Positions 7,174 to 19,256 are shown, counted from the stretch's first letter. The stretch: 64,000 bases of DNA from Nocardia rhamnosiphila NBRC 108938 (GCF_000720425.1 NZ_JOAJ01000003.1:186001-250000); one strand, 5' to 3'. Notes: generated by a model not told the origin, from the sequence alone. Numbers and translations: made by a program.

Positions 7174-8526
7174 TCACGCGGTGAGCCGGTCGTCCTCGCT
7201 GATGAACCAGGTCGCGATCACGCTCACCACCGCGGTCGCCACCAGGTAACCGCAGGCCAGCCATGGTGTCGAACCGCCCACCGCGATCAGCGCCGTGACG
7301 ATCATCGGGGTCAGGCCCGATGCGTAGATTCCGGAGAACTGGTAGACGAAGGACAGTCCGGTGTACCGCACCTCGGCCGGATACAGTCCCGCGTACAAGG
7401 TGCCCTGCGCTCCGTAGAAGAGCGCGTGCGCCACGCCGAACACCGCGATGATCGCGACGGTGAAGACGACGATGTTCCCGGTCTCGAAGAGCGCGAACAC
7501 CGGGTACACCAGCACGCCGTAGGCCGCGATGCCGGCGATGTAGACCCGGCGCGGCCCGAAGCGGTCGGCGAGCAGACCGGACACCGGGATGAGCGCCGCC
7601 ATCGCCACCGCGGCGACGGTGACCGCCACCAGCACCGGCACCTGCTCGAAACCGAGATGCCCGGTCGCGAACGTGATCGCGAAAACACCCCAGGTGTTGA
7701 ACGCCGCGCCCTCACCCCAGCGCGACAGCAATCCGAGCATTGTGTTGCGCCGCGAGCGGGCATTGCGGAACAGTTCCACCACGGGCACTTTCGAGATCCG
7801 GTTGAGCCGGTCGACCTCCCGGAAGGCGGGTGTCTCGTCGATCTTCAGACGCACCACCAGGCCGATCAGTACCAGCACCAGGCCGGCGCCGAACGCGATC
7901 CGCCAGCCGTAGTCGAGGAACGCCGCTTCGCTCAGCGTCGTCCGCAGCACCGCGAACACACCCGTTCCCAGGGCGAGCCCGAGTGCCAGCCCGACCTGCG
8001 GATAGCTGCCGAACAGGCCGACCTTGCGGCGCGGGCTGTGCTCGACGGCGAGCAGCACCGCGCCGGCCCATTCACCGCCCAGCGCGAAACCCTGCAGCAT
8101 CCGCAGCAGCAGGAGCAGGATCGGGGCCGCGACACCGATCGCGGCGGCGGTGGGCAGTACACCCATCAGCGCGGTGGACCCGCCCATGATCGCCATGGTC
8201 AGGGCCAGTGTCTTCTTCCGGCCGATCCGATCACCGATATGGCCGAAGACGAGTCCGCCGATCGGCCGCATCACGAAGCCGACGGCGAAGGTCGCGAACG
8301 ACAGCATGGTTCCGACGAATGCGCTGTTGTTCGGGAAGAAGAGTTTGTCGAAGACGAGACCCGCCGCGGTGGCGTAGAGGAAGAAGTCGTACCACTCGAC
8401 GGTGGTGCCGATCAGACTCGCCACCACGGCTTTTCTGGTGTCGGCCGCCCCGAGCCCGTCGGCGGGCGCCGTGGTGCGATCGTCCGGATGGGTTGCGGTC
8501 GGCCCGGTTTCCAGTAGTGACATCAT
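7174..8526 (-). CDS. MHS-family MFS transporter (metabolite:H+ symporter)
   Basis: A 450-residue permease with 12 predicted helices. The family signatures are ASLIGTTVEWYDFFLYATA at the start of helix 1 and GHIGDRIGRKKTLALTM in the loop between helices 2 and 3; RMLQGFALGGEWAGAVLL in helix 4 is typical of the ShiA/ProP/KgtP group. It probably imports an organic acid or osmolyte by proton symport; the substrate cannot be told. ATG codons at 8526 and 8523 are both possible after a GAAGGGA ribosome-binding site. The frame is open further upstream, but that part lacks a family match. A hairpin follows at 7088-7120. Confidence 0.92.
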   Translation of the reverse strand: MMSLLETGPTATHPDDRTTAPADGLGAADTRKAVVASLIGTTVEWYDFFLYATAAGLVFDKLFFPNNSAFVGTMLSFATFAVGFVMRPIGGLVFGHIGDRIGRKKTLALTMAIMGGSTALMGVLPTAAAIGVAAPILLLLLRMLQGFALGGEWAGAVLLAVEHSPRRKVGLFGSYPQVGLALGLALGTGVFAVLRTTLSEAAFLDYGWRIAFGAGLVLVLIGLVVRLKIDETPAFREVDRLNRISKVPVVELFRNARSRRNTMLGLLSRWGEGAAFNTWGVFAITFATGHLGFEQVPVLVAVTVAAVAMAALIPVSGLLADRFGPRRVYIAGIAAYGVLVYPVFALFETGNIVVFTVAIIAVFGVAHALFYGAQGTLYAGLYPAEVRYTGLSFVYQFSGIYASGLTPMIVTALIAVGGSTPWLACGYLVATAVVSVIATWFISEDDRLTA

Positions 8527-8668
8527 GTTCCCTTCGCTCCCGCGTCGATCGCCGAGCGAGAATATGAGGACAACGGCGCAGGTAGGAAGCGTTGGAATCA
8601 GCAAGATTCGAGCAACGGGCGGGTTTCGGCGCACCGAACCCGGTCGCGCGCCGGGTAGCATCGCCGTC

Positions 8669-9463
8669 ATGCCGGGACCAGTGCTCCGAATCGGTGCGGC
8701 CGTGTCGTTGCTTCTGCTCGCCGCGACAGCATGCTCGGACAACGAGCCGGCGCCGACCGCACCCGAACCCACTCCCATGGGCCACACCTATATATCCACC
8801 GAGGTCACCGGCGCACCCATCCCCGGCGGCGGCCCGCTCACCCTCACCTTCGCCGACGACCGGATCTCGGCGGCGGCCGGATGCAACACCCACAGCGGCG
8901 CGGTGGATCTCCGCGACCACGTCCTGCACGTCTCCGAGCTCGCGAGCACGCTGGTCGGCTGTCCGGGCGACCGGGCCGGCTCCGACGCCTGGGTCGGCGA
9001 CCTGCTGCGCGCGGACCCCACCTGGCAGCTCGATCAGGATCGGCTGACCCTGACCGGGAAGGACACCACCGTCGTCCTCACCGACAAGAAGGTGCTGCAA
9101 CCGGACCGCCCGATCCGCGGCACCGAATGGGTGGTGACCAGCCTGCTCACCCCGGAAGCGCAGACCAGCTCACAGACCGTCGATCAGATCCGGCCGGCAC
9201 TCAACGTCGCCGCCGACGATTCGCTCACCGGGTTCGCCGGCTGCAACCGGATGACCGGCCGGGCGGTGGTGACCGGAACACCGGCCGGAGCCGATATCAC
9301 GTTCACCGCGGCCACCACCCGGATGATGTGCGGTCCGGAGATCATGGAAGTCGAACGGGCAGTGCTGGCCGCGCTGGACGGTACGGCACAGGCCACCGTG
9401 GACGCCGAGACCCTCACCCTGCGCAACCCCAACGGCCACGGACTGATCCTGCGCGCCGGATAA
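8669..9463 (+). CDS. META-domain lipoprotein
   Basis: A 264-residue exported lipoprotein. Residues 1-20 form a signal peptide (VLRIGAAVSLLLLAATAC) with lipobox ATAC, so the mature protein begins at the lipidated Cys. Two META/HslJ-type domains follow, seen by the repeated core GCNTHSGAV near residue 75 and GCNRMTGRA near residue 194, each with a later Cys (STLVGC, TRMMCG) that could form the family disulphide. META proteins are linked to envelope stress and beta-lactam or novobiocin resistance in other bacteria; the function here is unknown. The start is the ATG at 8669, 142 nt from the divergent MHS gene. Confidence 0.85.
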   Translation: MPGPVLRIGAAVSLLLLAATACSDNEPAPTAPEPTPMGHTYISTEVTGAPIPGGGPLTLTFADDRISAAAGCNTHSGAVDLRDHVLHVSELASTLVGCPGDRAGSDAWVGDLLRADPTWQLDQDRLTLTGKDTTVVLTDKKVLQPDRPIRGTEWVVTSLLTPEAQTSSQTVDQIRPALNVAADDSLTGFAGCNRMTGRAVVTGTPAGADITFTAATTRMMCGPEIMEVERAVLAALDGTAQATVDAETLTLRNPNGHGLILRAG

Positions 9464-9516
9464 TTCCTCCGGCCGTCTCCCCGGCCGGGCGACCGTCTCC
9501 GCGGCGCCCGCGGTCG

Positions 9517-10323
9517 CTACCGCGCCCGCGCACCGCCGGGCCGGGCCGAAAGGGGTTTCCGCGCAACGGCTCCCGCCACCGCCGGCACCACGACCACGGT
9601 GACCGCGCCGGTCACGGTGTAGAGCACCTGCGGGTACTCCAGGGTGCGGTCACCCGACACCACGTACAACCCGATATTCACCAGCCAGTGCCCGAGGGTG
9701 GCGACGAGTATCCGCTGGGCAGGGCTACCCGCACCGACACAGCCGAACAGCACCGCGAGACACAGCGTGGACAGCAGGAACGACAGGGCGATCACCGGCC
9801 CCGCCGCGAAGGCGTGCACATGCCACAGCGCCCACACCAGTCCGGTCACCAGTACTGCCGGTAGGCGGCCCACTGCCGGTTCGAGCACGGGCTGCGCGAG
9901 ACCGCGCCAGCCGATTTCCTCCCCGCACGCGCCGATCAGTTGCAGCAGCAGAAGCAGCGCGAACGAGACGCCACCGACGGAGACGAAGCCGGCCGGATCC
10001 GCGCCGGCGGCCCACGCCGCACCGGCGACCACCGCCGTGCAGAGCAGGCACAGGCCGACCATCACCGCCAGGCGTGCGGCCGTCGCGGACCACGGGATCG
10101 CGGTGGGGAGCAGACCGGTCAGCCGCCGGCGCCACACCGCCCACGTCAGCACAGCCGCCAGTCCGGGGCCGAACTGTACCAACGACAGCGCGGCGGGGTC
10201 GATACCCGATATCGGCTGCACCGTCAGCAGGGCTCCCGACACAAGGAAGGTGAGCACCGCGAACGCGGTCACCACGATCCAGGGGTTCGCGCGGCCCGGT
10301 CGACTAGCCGATGCAGTTGTCAC
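9517..10323 (-). CDS. CPBP-family intramembrane metalloprotease (CAAX protease-like)
   Basis: A 268-residue polytopic membrane protein. The three motifs of the CPBP/Abi family are present: GEEIGWRG (EExxxR) about residue 140, ALWHVHAF (FxxxH-like) about 180, and HWLVNI (HxxxN/B) about 225. These coordinate the catalytic metal in Rce1-like proteases; many bacterial members are bacteriocin-immunity or regulatory proteins. The GTG at 10323 follows GGGAG with a 5-nt spacer and precedes the first membrane helix directly, so it is preferred over the open frame to 10482. The gene lies downstream of the tpiA terminator. Confidence 0.87.
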   Translation of the reverse strand: MTTASASRPGRANPWIVVTAFAVLTFLVSGALLTVQPISGIDPAALSLVQFGPGLAAVLTWAVWRRRLTGLLPTAIPWSATAARLAVMVGLCLLCTAVVAGAAWAAGADPAGFVSVGGVSFALLLLLQLIGACGEEIGWRGLAQPVLEPAVGRLPAVLVTGLVWALWHVHAFAAGPVIALSFLLSTLCLAVLFGCVGAGSPAQRILVATLGHWLVNIGLYVVSGDRTLEYPQVLYTVTGAVTVVVVPAVAGAVARKPLSARPGGARAR

Positions 10324-10449
10324 ACACACTCCCGACCGATCCGCCACGGCGTCGTCTACCGCCGCTACGCCGCCCGACCACCCGGCCGACGACCCTCGCG
10401 TGATCGTATCCGGACCGGGCAGGCGACGGCACACGGTGCGCGAACCGAC

Positions 10450-10480
10450 GAGGCCCGCCGGTGGGGAACCGGCGGGCCTC
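10450..10480 (-). terminator. Terminator of gap-pgk-tpiA
   Basis: A perfect 12-bp stem, GAGGCCCGCCGG (10450-10461) with CCGGCGGGCCTC (10469-10480) and a 7-nt loop, begins 18 nt after the tpiA stop. It should stop transcription before the CPBP gene and so uncouples secG from the glycolytic operon. Confidence 0.85.
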
Positions 10481-10497
10481 ATCGGGTTATCGATCGG

Positions 10498-11283
10498 TCA
10501 GGGCAGCGGCCCGCCCGCCGCGATGGCGGACAGGGTGGCGAATTCGTCGCCCTTGAGCGACGCCCCGCCCACCAGGGCCCCGTCGATATCGGTCTGCTTG
10601 GTCAGCTCGCCGACATTCTTGGCGTTCACCGAACCGCCGTAGAGCACCCGGACGGTCTCGGCGACCTGCTCGCCGGCCAGCTGCACCAGTTCGCCGCGGA
10701 TCGCACCGCAGACCTCCTGCGCGTCGGCGGGTGTCGCGACCTTGCCGGTACCGATCGCCCACACGGGTTCGTAGGCGATCACCACCTTCGCGATCTCCTC
10801 GGCCGACAGGCCCTTCAGCGAACCCCGCAACTGTTCGAGGTTGTACTCGACATGGGTGCCCGCATCGCGCACGTTCAGTCCCTCACCGATGCAGACGATC
10901 GGCGTGATGCCGTGCTTCAGCGCCTGCTTGGCCTTCGCCAGCACCGTGGCGTCGTCCTCGTTGTGGTACTGGCGGCGCTCGGAATGCCCGACCACCGCGA
11001 AGGCGCAGCCCAGCTTCGCCAGCATCGCCGCGCTGACCTCGCCGGTGTAGGCGCCCGATTCGTGTACCGACACATCCTGCGCACCGTAGGTGATACGGAG
11101 TTTGTCGCCCTCGACCAGCGTCTGCACGCTGCGGAGATCGACGAACGGCGGAATCACCGTGACATCGACCTTGTCGAAGTACTTGTCGGGCAGCGCGAAC
11201 GCGATCTTCTGCACCAGAGCGATGGCCTCGAGGTGATTGAGGTTCATCTTCCAGTTGCCCGCGATAAGCGGTTTCCGGGCCAT
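10498..11283 (-). CDS. tpiA: Triosephosphate isomerase
   Basis: A 261-residue TIM barrel interconverting dihydroxyacetone phosphate and glyceraldehyde 3-phosphate. Substrate-binding AGNWKMN with the catalytic Lys is near residue 10, the electrophilic His is in VGHSERR near 100, the catalytic Glu is in [10 protein letters not shown] near 170 (start of loop 6), and the phosphate-binding LYGGSV is near 218. Length matches the family. It directly abuts pgk (its ATG follows the pgk stop with no gap), so translation is probably coupled. It is the last gene of gap-pgk-tpiA, followed by a strong hairpin. Confidence 0.98.
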   Translation of the reverse strand: MARKPLIAGNWKMNLNHLEAIALVQKIAFALPDKYFDKVDVTVIPPFVDLRSVQTLVEGDKLRITYGAQDVSVHESGAYTGEVSAAMLAKLGCAFAVVGHSERRQYHNEDDATVLAKAKQALKHGITPIVCIGEGLNVRDAGTHVEYNLEQLRGSLKGLSAEEIAKVVIAYEPVWAIGTGKVATPADAQEVCGAIRGELVQLAGEQVAETVRVLYGGSVNAKNVGELTKQTDIDGALVGGASLKGDEFATLSAIAAGGPLP

Positions 11284-12507
11284 CTACGCACCCTCCGCTT
11301 CCTCGAGCACGCTGATACCGGGCAGCGTCTTGCCTTCCAGGTACTCCAGCGACGCGCCGCCACCGGTCGAGATATGCGAGAAATCGCCCTCCGGGATACC
11401 CAGCGCCCGCACGGCCGCGGCGGAATCGCCGCCGCCGACCACGGTGAACGCGCCCTTACCGGTGGCCGTGGCGATGGCCTCGGCGACCCCCCGGGTTCCG
11501 GCCGCGAACTTCTCGAACTCGAACACACCCATGGGGCCGTTCCAGAACACGGTGCGCGCTTCGGTGAGCAGCGCCGCGAAACGCTGCACCGACTCGGGCC
11601 CGATGTCCAGACCCAGCCGGCCGTCCGGGATCTCGTGCGCCGATACGACCTTCGACTCCGCATCGGCGGAGAAGGAATCGGCGACGACGATATCGCGCGG
11701 CAGATGGATGACATCGGCGTAGCGATCCAGCAGACCCTTGCAGGTCTCGATCATCTCCTCCTGCAAGAGCGAGGAGCCGACCGAAAGACCTTGGGCGGCA
11801 AGGAAGGTGAAGCACATACCGCCACCGATGACCAGGGTGTCGACCTTGGGGGCCAATGCCTCGATCACCGCGAGCTTGTCCGACACCTTGGACCCGCCGA
11901 GCACCACCGCGTACGGGCGATCGGTGGATTCGGTGAGCTTGGCCAGCACCTCGGCCTCCGCCGCGACGAGCGTGCCCGCGTAGTGCGGCAGCAGTTTCGC
12001 CACGTCGTACACCGACGCCTGCTTGCGATGCACCACACCGAACCCGTCGGACACGAATGCACCGTCGTCGCCGACCAGCTCCACCAGCGCAGCGGCCAGT
12101 TTCGCGCGCTCGGCATCGTCCTTGCTGGTCTCGCGCGGATCGAAGCGGATGTTCTCCAGCAGCAGCACATCGCCGTCGGTCAGGCCCTCGGACCGCGCCA
12201 GCGCGTCCTGACCCACCACATCACCGGCGAGCTGCACATTGCGGCCCAGTTCGGCGGCGAGCCGGGTCGCCACCGGAGCCAGCGACAGGGCCGGGTCCGG
12301 GGCGCCCTTCGGACGACCGAGGTGCGCGGTGACGACCACTTTCGCACCGGCTTCCACCAGCGCGCGGATGGTCGGCACCGAGGCCACGATGCGGCCCGGA
12401 TCGGTGATCTGCCCGTTGTCCAGCGGAACATTGAGGTCGGAGCGCACCAGCACCCCGCGCCCCTCGACGCCCTCGGCGAGGAGATCTTCCAGAGTTTTGA
12501 CAGTCAC
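11284..12507 (-). CDS. pgk: Phosphoglycerate kinase
   Basis: A 407-residue two-domain kinase that transfers phosphate from 1,3-bisphosphoglycerate to ADP. N-terminal signature [10 protein letters not shown], central [14 protein letters not shown]-binding GPMGVFE, and C-terminal GGGDSAAAV followed by [18 protein letters not shown] are all present. The GTG at 12507 is preceded by GAGGA with a 5-nt spacer and gives the usual [10 protein letters not shown] start; the longer open frame overlaps gap. It starts 8 nt after the gap stop and abuts tpiA. Confidence 0.97.
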   Translation of the reverse strand: MTVKTLEDLLAEGVEGRGVLVRSDLNVPLDNGQITDPGRIVASVPTIRALVEAGAKVVVTAHLGRPKGAPDPALSLAPVATRLAAELGRNVQLAGDVVGQDALARSEGLTDGDVLLLENIRFDPRETSKDDAERAKLAAALVELVGDDGAFVSDGFGVVHRKQASVYDVAKLLPHYAGTLVAAEAEVLAKLTESTDRPYAVVLGGSKVSDKLAVIEALAPKVDTLVIGGGMCFTFLAAQGLSVGSSLLQEEMIETCKGLLDRYADVIHLPRDIVVADSFSADAESKVVSAHEIPDGRLGLDIGPESVQRFAALLTEARTVFWNGPMGVFEFEKFAAGTRGVAEAIATATGKGAFTVVGGGDSAAAVRALGIPEGDFSHISTGGGASLEYLEGKTLPGISVLEEAEGA

Positions 12508-12515
12508 GCCGTTCC

Positions 12516-13553
<1,038 letters not shown>

Positions 13554-13796
13554 TCAAGCGGATCGTTCCGATGCCCTGTCAACCCTAATGCCTCGCGGTC
13601 ACCTCCCCGACAGGCACCTGGTGTTCGTGAGCACCGGATATCCGCGCACCCGGCCGGAACACTCCGGCAGTTCCGCCGACCGTCCTGGAGGACGGCGGAG
13701 ATGCCGAACAAGCCCGCAGGTGGAGATCCCGGACAACGGTCCCCGCACCTGGTGCATGACGCGCTGAAAGCCCCGGTTGCGCACCCCGCCGCGCGC

Positions 13797-13829
13797 CGGC
13801 CGGACGGACCGGTGGGGGCCGTCCGGCCG
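13797..13829 (-). terminator. Terminator of uvrC-rapZ-yvcK-whiA
   Basis: CGGCCGGACGG (13797-13807) pairs perfectly with CCGTCCGGCCG (13819-13829) across an 11-nt loop, 15 nt beyond the whiA stop. The remaining spacer to gap (13536-13796) holds no convincing gene. Confidence 0.75.
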
Positions 13830-13844
13830 TGGCGGCCGCACGCC

Positions 13845-14828
13845 TCAGGCGTCGTCGAGAAGCTCCGCTGTCACCGCGGATTCCGTATCCGGCACCCCGA
13901 GCTCCTTCGCCCGCCGGTCGGCCATCGACAGCAAGCGCCGAATACGGCCCGCCACCGCGTCCTTGGTCATGGGAGGCTCGGCGAGCTGACCGAGCTCCTC
14001 GAGCGAAGCCTGCCGGTGTTCCACCCGCAGCTTCCCCGCCGCGGCCAGATGGTCCGGCACATCCTCGCCGAGCAACTCCAGGGCACGTTCCACCCGGGCG
14101 GCCGCGGCCACCGCGGCACGGGCGGAACGGCGCAGGTTCGCGTCGTCGAAGTTGGCGAGCCGATTGGCGGTGGCCCGGACCTCGCGGCGCATCCGCCGCT
14201 CTTCCCAGGTGAGCCGGGTGTCCTGGGCGCCCATCCGGGTGAGCAGGGCGCCGATGGCTTCACCGTCGCGGACCACGACCCGATCGGTGCCACGCACTTC
14301 GCGGGCCTTGGCGGAGATCCCGAGCCGCCGGGCGGCGCCGACCAGTGCCAGCGCGGCTTCGGGTCCTGGGCAGCTCACTTCGAGGGCCGAGGAACGGCCG
14401 GGCTCGGTGAGCGAGCCGTGCGCCAGGAAGGCGCCACGCCACGCCGCTTCCGCGTCCGCGACGCTACCGCCGACCACCTGGGCGGGAAGTCCGCGCACGG
14501 GCCGGCCACGGACGTCGAGCAGGCCGGTCTGCCGGGCCAGGGCCTCGCCCTCTTTCGCGACCCGGACCACATAGCGGGAGGATTTGCGCAGGCCGCCGGC
14601 GCTGAGCACATGCACATCCGACCCGTATCCGTAGAGTTCGAAGATCTCCCGCCGTAGCCGCCGGGCGATGGAGCCCATATCGACTTCGGCTTCGACAATC
14701 ACCCGCCCGCCGACGATATGGAGGCCGCCGGCGAAACGCAGCAGGGCGGACAGTTCGGCTTTGCGCGCACTCACCTGTGTTACGGCGAGCCGGCTCAGCT
14801 CGTCTTTCACTTCGGCTGTCATCGCCAC
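13845..14828 (-). CDS. whiA: DNA-binding protein WhiA
   Basis: A 327-residue regulator with an N-terminal LAGLIDADG-like domain (from [13 protein letters not shown] to about 220) and a C-terminal helix-turn-helix ([24 protein letters not shown], about 275-300). WhiA controls sporulation septation in Streptomyces and cell division in other Gram-positives; in non-sporulating actinomycetes it is thought to act with WhiB-type partners. Its start overlaps the yvcK end by 10 nt, so it is translated as part of the rapZ-yvcK-whiA unit. Confidence 0.97.
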   Translation of the reverse strand: MAMTAEVKDELSRLAVTQVSARKAELSALLRFAGGLHIVGGRVIVEAEVDMGSIARRLRREIFELYGYGSDVHVLSAGGLRKSSRYVVRVAKEGEALARQTGLLDVRGRPVRGLPAQVVGGSVADAEAAWRGAFLAHGSLTEPGRSSALEVSCPGPEAALALVGAARRLGISAKAREVRGTDRVVVRDGEAIGALLTRMGAQDTRLTWEERRMRREVRATANRLANFDDANLRRSARAAVAAAARVERALELLGEDVPDHLAAAGKLRVEHRQASLEELGQLAEPPMTKDAVAGRIRRLLSMADRRAKELGVPDTESAVTAELLDDA

Positions 14829-15883
14829 GAGACGTGCTCCTTTCCACCCAACCCGGACCGCACATCCTGACCCATGTGCCGTCCCTCGACTCGAAGCCCC
14901 GGCACCTGAGGCCGAGGGCCGTGGATCAGTTGATCCAGTGCGGCGGCGAGCTTTCCGGGGTCGTGCCGGTCGGTTCCCGCGTCGGCGACATCGGAAAAGA
15001 CTACTCGCGCCCGTAATTGGCCGGCAGCCCTGGCCACATGCTCACGCTCCCGCCCTTCCGGCACGCACCCGGAATCGACCAGAACCTCGTCGACCGCGAA
15101 ATCCGGTGCGTGCTGGGACAATACATGGAGATGACGTTCGGCGGAGAACCCCGCGGTCTCACCGGGCTGCGCGGCGAGGTTCAGAATCAGCACTTTACGC
15201 GCCCGGGTGTGTACCAGTGCGTCACGGAGCCCGGGTACGAGCAGATGCGGTATGACACTGGTGAACCAGGAGCCCGGCCCCAGGATCACCGCGTCCGCGC
15301 GTTCGATGGCGGCGGTGGCCTCCGCGCAGGACGGTGGGTCGGCGGGCAGCAGCCGTACCCGCCGCACCTTGCCCGGCGTCGTGGCGACCGCGACCTGGCC
15401 GCGGATACAACGGCTCACCCGCGGATCGGCTTCCAGCCCGGAGACATCGGCCTCGATATCCAGCGGAATATTCGACATGGGCAGGACCCGTCCGCTGATC
15501 CCGAGCAGCTCACCCACCTGGTCGAGGGCGGCCACCGGGTCCCCGAGCACCTCGGTGAGCCCGGCCAGTAGCAGGTTGCCCACCGAATGCCCGGCCAGGG
15601 CGCCGGTGCCGCCGAACCGGTGCTGCACGGTGCGGGTGAGCACCCCGTCGGCGTCGTCGGCCAGCGCGGCCAGCGCCATCCGCAGGTCACCGGGCGGTGG
15701 CACCCCGAGTTCGGCGCGCAGCCGGCCGGAGGAACCCCCGTCGTCGGCGACTGTCACCACCGCACTGATCCGGCGCGTGATGCGCCGGATCGCCGTGAGG
15801 GTCGCGTACAGCCCGTGGCCACCGCCGAGCGCGGCGACCGCGGGCCCGGACGGGTCGGCGGCTCCGTTGTCCGCGCGACTCAT
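14819..15883 (-). CDS. yvcK: Gluconeogenesis factor YvcK (CofD-like, UDP-sugar binding)
   Basis: A 354-residue cytosolic protein of the YvcK/CuvA family. The nucleotide-binding loop [12 protein letters not shown] is near the N-terminus, followed by [13 protein letters not shown], a GNLLLAG segment and [14 protein letters not shown]. Relatives bind UDP-GlcNAc or other UDP-sugars and support growth on gluconeogenic carbon and peptidoglycan precursor flux through GlmS or PknB-linked control. The N-terminal 12 residues are disordered. It overlaps rapZ by 4 nt upstream and whiA by 10 nt downstream. Confidence 0.95.
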   Translation of the reverse strand: MSRADNGAADPSGPAVAALGGGHGLYATLTAIRRITRRISAVVTVADDGGSSGRLRAELGVPPPGDLRMALAALADDADGVLTRTVQHRFGGTGALAGHSVGNLLLAGLTEVLGDPVAALDQVGELLGISGRVLPMSNIPLDIEADVSGLEADPRVSRCIRGQVAVATTPGKVRRVRLLPADPPSCAEATAAIERADAVILGPGSWFTSVIPHLLVPGLRDALVHTRARKVLILNLAAQPGETAGFSAERHLHVLSQHAPDFAVDEVLVDSGCVPEGREREHVARAAGQLRARVVFSDVADAGTDRHDPGKLAAALDQLIHGPRPQVPGLRVEGRHMGQDVRSGLGGKEHVSWR

Positions 15884-16836
15884 TCGCGCCCCAGATCCCG
15901 GTGCAGCACCCGTACCGCGTCCACCGGCCCGTCCGCGCCCGCGTCGATCCGGCTACCGGTGATCTTGCCGAGGGCCTCGGCGATCGCGACGCTGCGATGT
16001 CTACCGCCGGTGCAGCCCACTGCGACCGTCATGTAACGCTTCCCCTCTTGGCGATAACCCTGGGTGGTCAGCTCGATCAGGTGATCACAGGTCCGCAGGT
16101 AGTCGTCGGCGCCCGGACGCGACAGCACATAGTCGCTGACCACCGTTTCCTGACCACTGTGCTGCCGAAGTTCTGGTACCCAGTGCGGGTTGGGCAGGAA
16201 ACGCACATCCAGCACCATGTCCGCGTCCAGCGGGACACCGTACTTGAATCCGAAGGATTGAACGGTCAACTGCAGCGCAGCGGGCGTGCCGCCGCCGTAG
16301 ACCTCCTCCAGTTTCCGGTGCAACTGGTGAATCGACAGTTCCGTGGTGTCGATGACCACGTCGGCGGCGGCCTTCACTCCAGCGAGCCGGACCCGTTCGG
16401 CGGCGATGCCGGCCGACAGGGTCCCCTCGGCGCTGTCGTTCTGCAGCGGATGGCGGCGCCGGGCGAAACCGAACCGGCGGATCAGCACATCGTCGGAGGC
16501 CTCCAGGAACAGGATGCGCGTGGGGACGCCGCGAGCGCGCAGTTGTTCGGTGACGGCGGACAGGTCCCCGGTGAAGAACCGGCTGCGCACGTCCATGACG
16601 ATCGCCAGCCGCAGGATGGGCGGATCGGCCGAGGAACCCAGTTCGACCATGCGGCCGATCAGTTCCGGCGGCAGATTGTCGGTGACGTACCAGCCCAGGT
16701 CCTCGAGTACCCGCGCGGCCGTGCCACGCCCCGCACCGGACAGGCCGGTCACCATCACGACTTCGACCGGGGTGCCCGAGCCGGAATCGGTACCCGGCAC
16801 CACTGTCGTACTGTTGTTCGATTCGACGCGAGTCAT
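15880..16836 (-). CDS. rapZ: RNase adapter RapZ (YvcJ), nucleotide-binding
   Basis: A 318-residue P-loop protein. The Walker A region reads GLSGAGRGTAA, with Arg replacing the usual Lys; I recall the same change in mycobacterial orthologues, so it is probably a lineage feature. The Walker B-like AIVMDVR is near residue 80. The C-terminal domain ends with GCTGGRHRSVAIAE, which in E. coli RapZ binds glucosamine-6-phosphate and regulatory RNA. In Gram-positives the role is less clear and includes GTPase activity. It overlaps yvcK by 4 nt. A 142-nt gap separates it from uvrC. Confidence 0.95.
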   Translation of the reverse strand: MTRVESNNSTTVVPGTDSGSGTPVEVVMVTGLSGAGRGTAARVLEDLGWYVTDNLPPELIGRMVELGSSADPPILRLAIVMDVRSRFFTGDLSAVTEQLRARGVPTRILFLEASDDVLIRRFGFARRRHPLQNDSAEGTLSAGIAAERVRLAGVKAAADVVIDTTELSIHQLHRKLEEVYGGGTPAALQLTVQSFGFKYGVPLDADMVLDVRFLPNPHWVPELRQHSGQETVVSDYVLSRPGADDYLRTCDHLIELTTQGYRQEGKRYMTVAVGCTGGRHRSVAIAEALGKITGSRIDAGADGPVDAVRVLHRDLGRE

Positions 16837-16978
16837 GTACCACCCGGATCTTGTTCGGGAATTGCGTTTCGGTCACCCAGCTGTAGTCGGCGGCCCGGAA
16901 ACTGTCGCGGGACGCAGGAACAAACGTACGTGACCGGCGCCGGTCGCCGTGCAGTTGCCGCGGCCGCCGCGCCGGAGG

Positions 16979-19039
16979 CTATCGCTCGTGCAGGGCCGCC
17001 AGCACCGCCTCCGCGGTGGCGCGGCCGATACCCGGTACCTCGATGATCTCCTCGACGGTGGCCTCTTTGAGTCGCGCGACCGAACCGAAATGGGTCACCA
17101 GCGCGGTCCGCCGGGTCTCCCCGAGGCCGCGGACCGCGTCCAGTGCCGACGCCGTCATCCGCCGCGACCGTTTGCTGCGATGGAAGGTGATGGCGAAGCG
17201 GTGGGCTTCGTCACGCACCCGCTGCAGCAGGTAGAGGGCCTCGCTGGTGCGCGGCAACACCACCGGGTCGGGTTCGCCGGGAACCCACACCTCTTCCAGC
17301 CGTTTGGCCAGGCCCACCACCGCGATATCGGTGATGCCGAACTCCTCGAGCACCTCCGCCGCGGCCGCCACCTGCGGCGCACCGCCGTCGACGACGTAGA
17401 GGTTGGGCGGATAGGCGAACTTGCGCGGCCGCCCGGTTTTCGGGTCGATACCGGGCCGGGTCACGATCTCCGCGTCGGCCTCCGTACCGGCCGGGCCGGC
17501 GCCGTCGTCCGCCGGCGGCGTACCGAAGTCGGGCACCTGCGCCGACCCCGCGAGGTCGGCCTGCTCGGTGGCGTCGCGCTCCCGGCGCAGCCGGGCGAAC
17601 CGGCGCCGGGTCACCTCGGCGATACTGGCCACATCGTCCGAGCGCCCCTCGCCGGCGGCCTCCCGGATCGCGTAGTGGCGATAGTCGGACTTCTTGGGCA
17701 GCCCGTCCTCGAAGACCACCAGCGAGGCCACCACATCGGTGCCCTGCACATGGCTGATGTCCACACATTCGATACGCAGTGGCGCGGTATCGAGATCGAG
17801 GGCGTCCTGGATGTCCTGTAACGCCACCGAGCGCGAGGTCAAATCGCCGGCGCGGCGGAGTTTGTGCTGGGCCAGCGCCTCCTTCGCGTTACGCGCCACC
17901 GTCTCGGCCAGGGCCTTCTTGTCGCCGCGCTGCGGTACCCGCAACCGCACCGATGCGCCGCGCAGGGTCGACAGCCAGCGCTGGATCTCCTCGGCATCGG
18001 CCGGGAGTTCGGGAACCAGCACCTCGCGCGGTACCACCGCCGCGGCCTGGTCGCCCGTGGTCTGCTCGGCCACGGCGGTCTGCTCCGCGTAGAACTGGGT
18101 GAGGAACTGTTCCACCAGCGCGGCCAGTTCACCGCCCTGCTCCGGGGTATCGGCCGCATCGCCGGATTTGTCGACCACCCAGCCACGCTGCCCGCGCACC
18201 CGGCCGTCGCGGACATGGAAGATCTGCACGGCGACCTCCAGGTCGTCCCCGGCGAAGGCGATCACATCGGCGTCGGTGCCGTCGCCCAGCACGACGGCTT
18301 GTTTCTCCAGTGCCCGGCGCAGAGCCTGCACATCGTCGCGCAGCCGGGCCGCGTTCTCGAAATCGAGGTCCTCGGCGGCCGCCTGCATCCGGCGTTCCAG
18401 GTCCTTGACCATCCGATCGGTGCGGCCCGCCAGAAAGTCGCAGAAATCGTCGACGATCTGCCGGTGCTCGGCGGCGGAGACGCGGCCCACACACGGGGCC
18501 GAGCACTTGTCTATATAGCCGAGCAGACACGGGCGGCCCATCTGGCTGTGCCGTTTGAACACCCCGGCCGAGCAGGTGCGGGCGGGGAAGACGCGCAGCA
18601 GCAGATCGAGAGTCTCCCGGATCGCCCAGGCATGCGCGTAGGGGCCGAAATAGCGCACTCCCTTCTTCCGGGCACCCCGGTAGACGAACAGTCGCGGGTA
18701 CTCCTCGTTCAGCGTGACCGCCAGTACGGGATAGGACTTGTCGTCGCGATAGCGGACGTTGAACCGCGGATCGAACTCCTTGATCCAGTTGTACTCGAGC
18801 TGCAGTGCTTCCACCTCGGTGGAGACCACGGTCCATTCCACGCTCGCGGCGGTGGTGACCATCTGGCGGGTACGCGGATGCAGTGCGGCGATATCGGCGA
18901 AGTACGAGTTGAGCCGATTGCGCAGGCTTTTCGCCTTGCCGACATAGATGACCCGGCCGTAGGAGTCCCGGAACTTGTAGACACCGGGTTCGAGCGGAAT
19001 GGAGCCGGGCTGCGGCCGGTACGTCGCGGGATCTGCCAC
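16979..19039 (-). CDS. uvrC: Excinuclease ABC subunit C
   Basis: A 686-residue nuclease making the 3' and 5' incisions in nucleotide excision repair. The GIY-YIG domain is at about residues 15-95 ([22 protein letters not shown]). The UVR UvrB-binding motif is near 210-240 ([23 protein letters not shown]). The RNase H-like second nuclease domain includes [10 protein letters not shown] near 420, and tandem helix-hairpin-helix motifs are at the C-terminus ([31 protein letters not shown]). The GTG at 19039 gives the normal start; 39 further open codons lie upstream. It heads a unit with rapZ-yvcK-whiA. Confidence 0.97.
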   Translation of the reverse strand: MADPATYRPQPGSIPLEPGVYKFRDSYGRVIYVGKAKSLRNRLNSYFADIAALHPRTRQMVTTAASVEWTVVSTEVEALQLEYNWIKEFDPRFNVRYRDDKSYPVLAVTLNEEYPRLFVYRGARKKGVRYFGPYAHAWAIRETLDLLLRVFPARTCSAGVFKRHSQMGRPCLLGYIDKCSAPCVGRVSAAEHRQIVDDFCDFLAGRTDRMVKDLERRMQAAAEDLDFENAARLRDDVQALRRALEKQAVVLGDGTDADVIAFAGDDLEVAVQIFHVRDGRVRGQRGWVVDKSGDAADTPEQGGELAALVEQFLTQFYAEQTAVAEQTTGDQAAAVVPREVLVPELPADAEEIQRWLSTLRGASVRLRVPQRGDKKALAETVARNAKEALAQHKLRRAGDLTSRSVALQDIQDALDLDTAPLRIECVDISHVQGTDVVASLVVFEDGLPKKSDYRHYAIREAAGEGRSDDVASIAEVTRRRFARLRRERDATEQADLAGSAQVPDFGTPPADDGAGPAGTEADAEIVTRPGIDPKTGRPRKFAYPPNLYVVDGGAPQVAAAAEVLEEFGITDIAVVGLAKRLEEVWVPGEPDPVVLPRTSEALYLLQRVRDEAHRFAITFHRSKRSRRMTASALDAVRGLGETRRTALVTHFGSVARLKEATVEEIIEVPGIGRATAEAVLAALHER

Positions 19040-19256
19040 GTATCCAGCGTAGTAGCGGCCTCGGACACATCCGGCCGCCGGTCGGCACAGGCCGCTCGCA
19101 CACCGACGGCCCGGCCCGGCGGCGCCACCGGGCCTGCCGGGGCCCACCTCGTGCACCGGCGCCGCCGGTATCCGCCACCCGGCCGGTCACGGCCCGCTTC
19201 CCCCATGCGGGGCGAGTTCGGCCGCCGCTGTCGCCGTGTCCCGCTAGAGTTCGAAT

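Noticed and set aside
16720-16760. Missing Walker A Lys in RapZ as a defect
   Set aside because: As I recall, Arg at this position is normal in mycobacterial orthologues, so it is a lineage trait.
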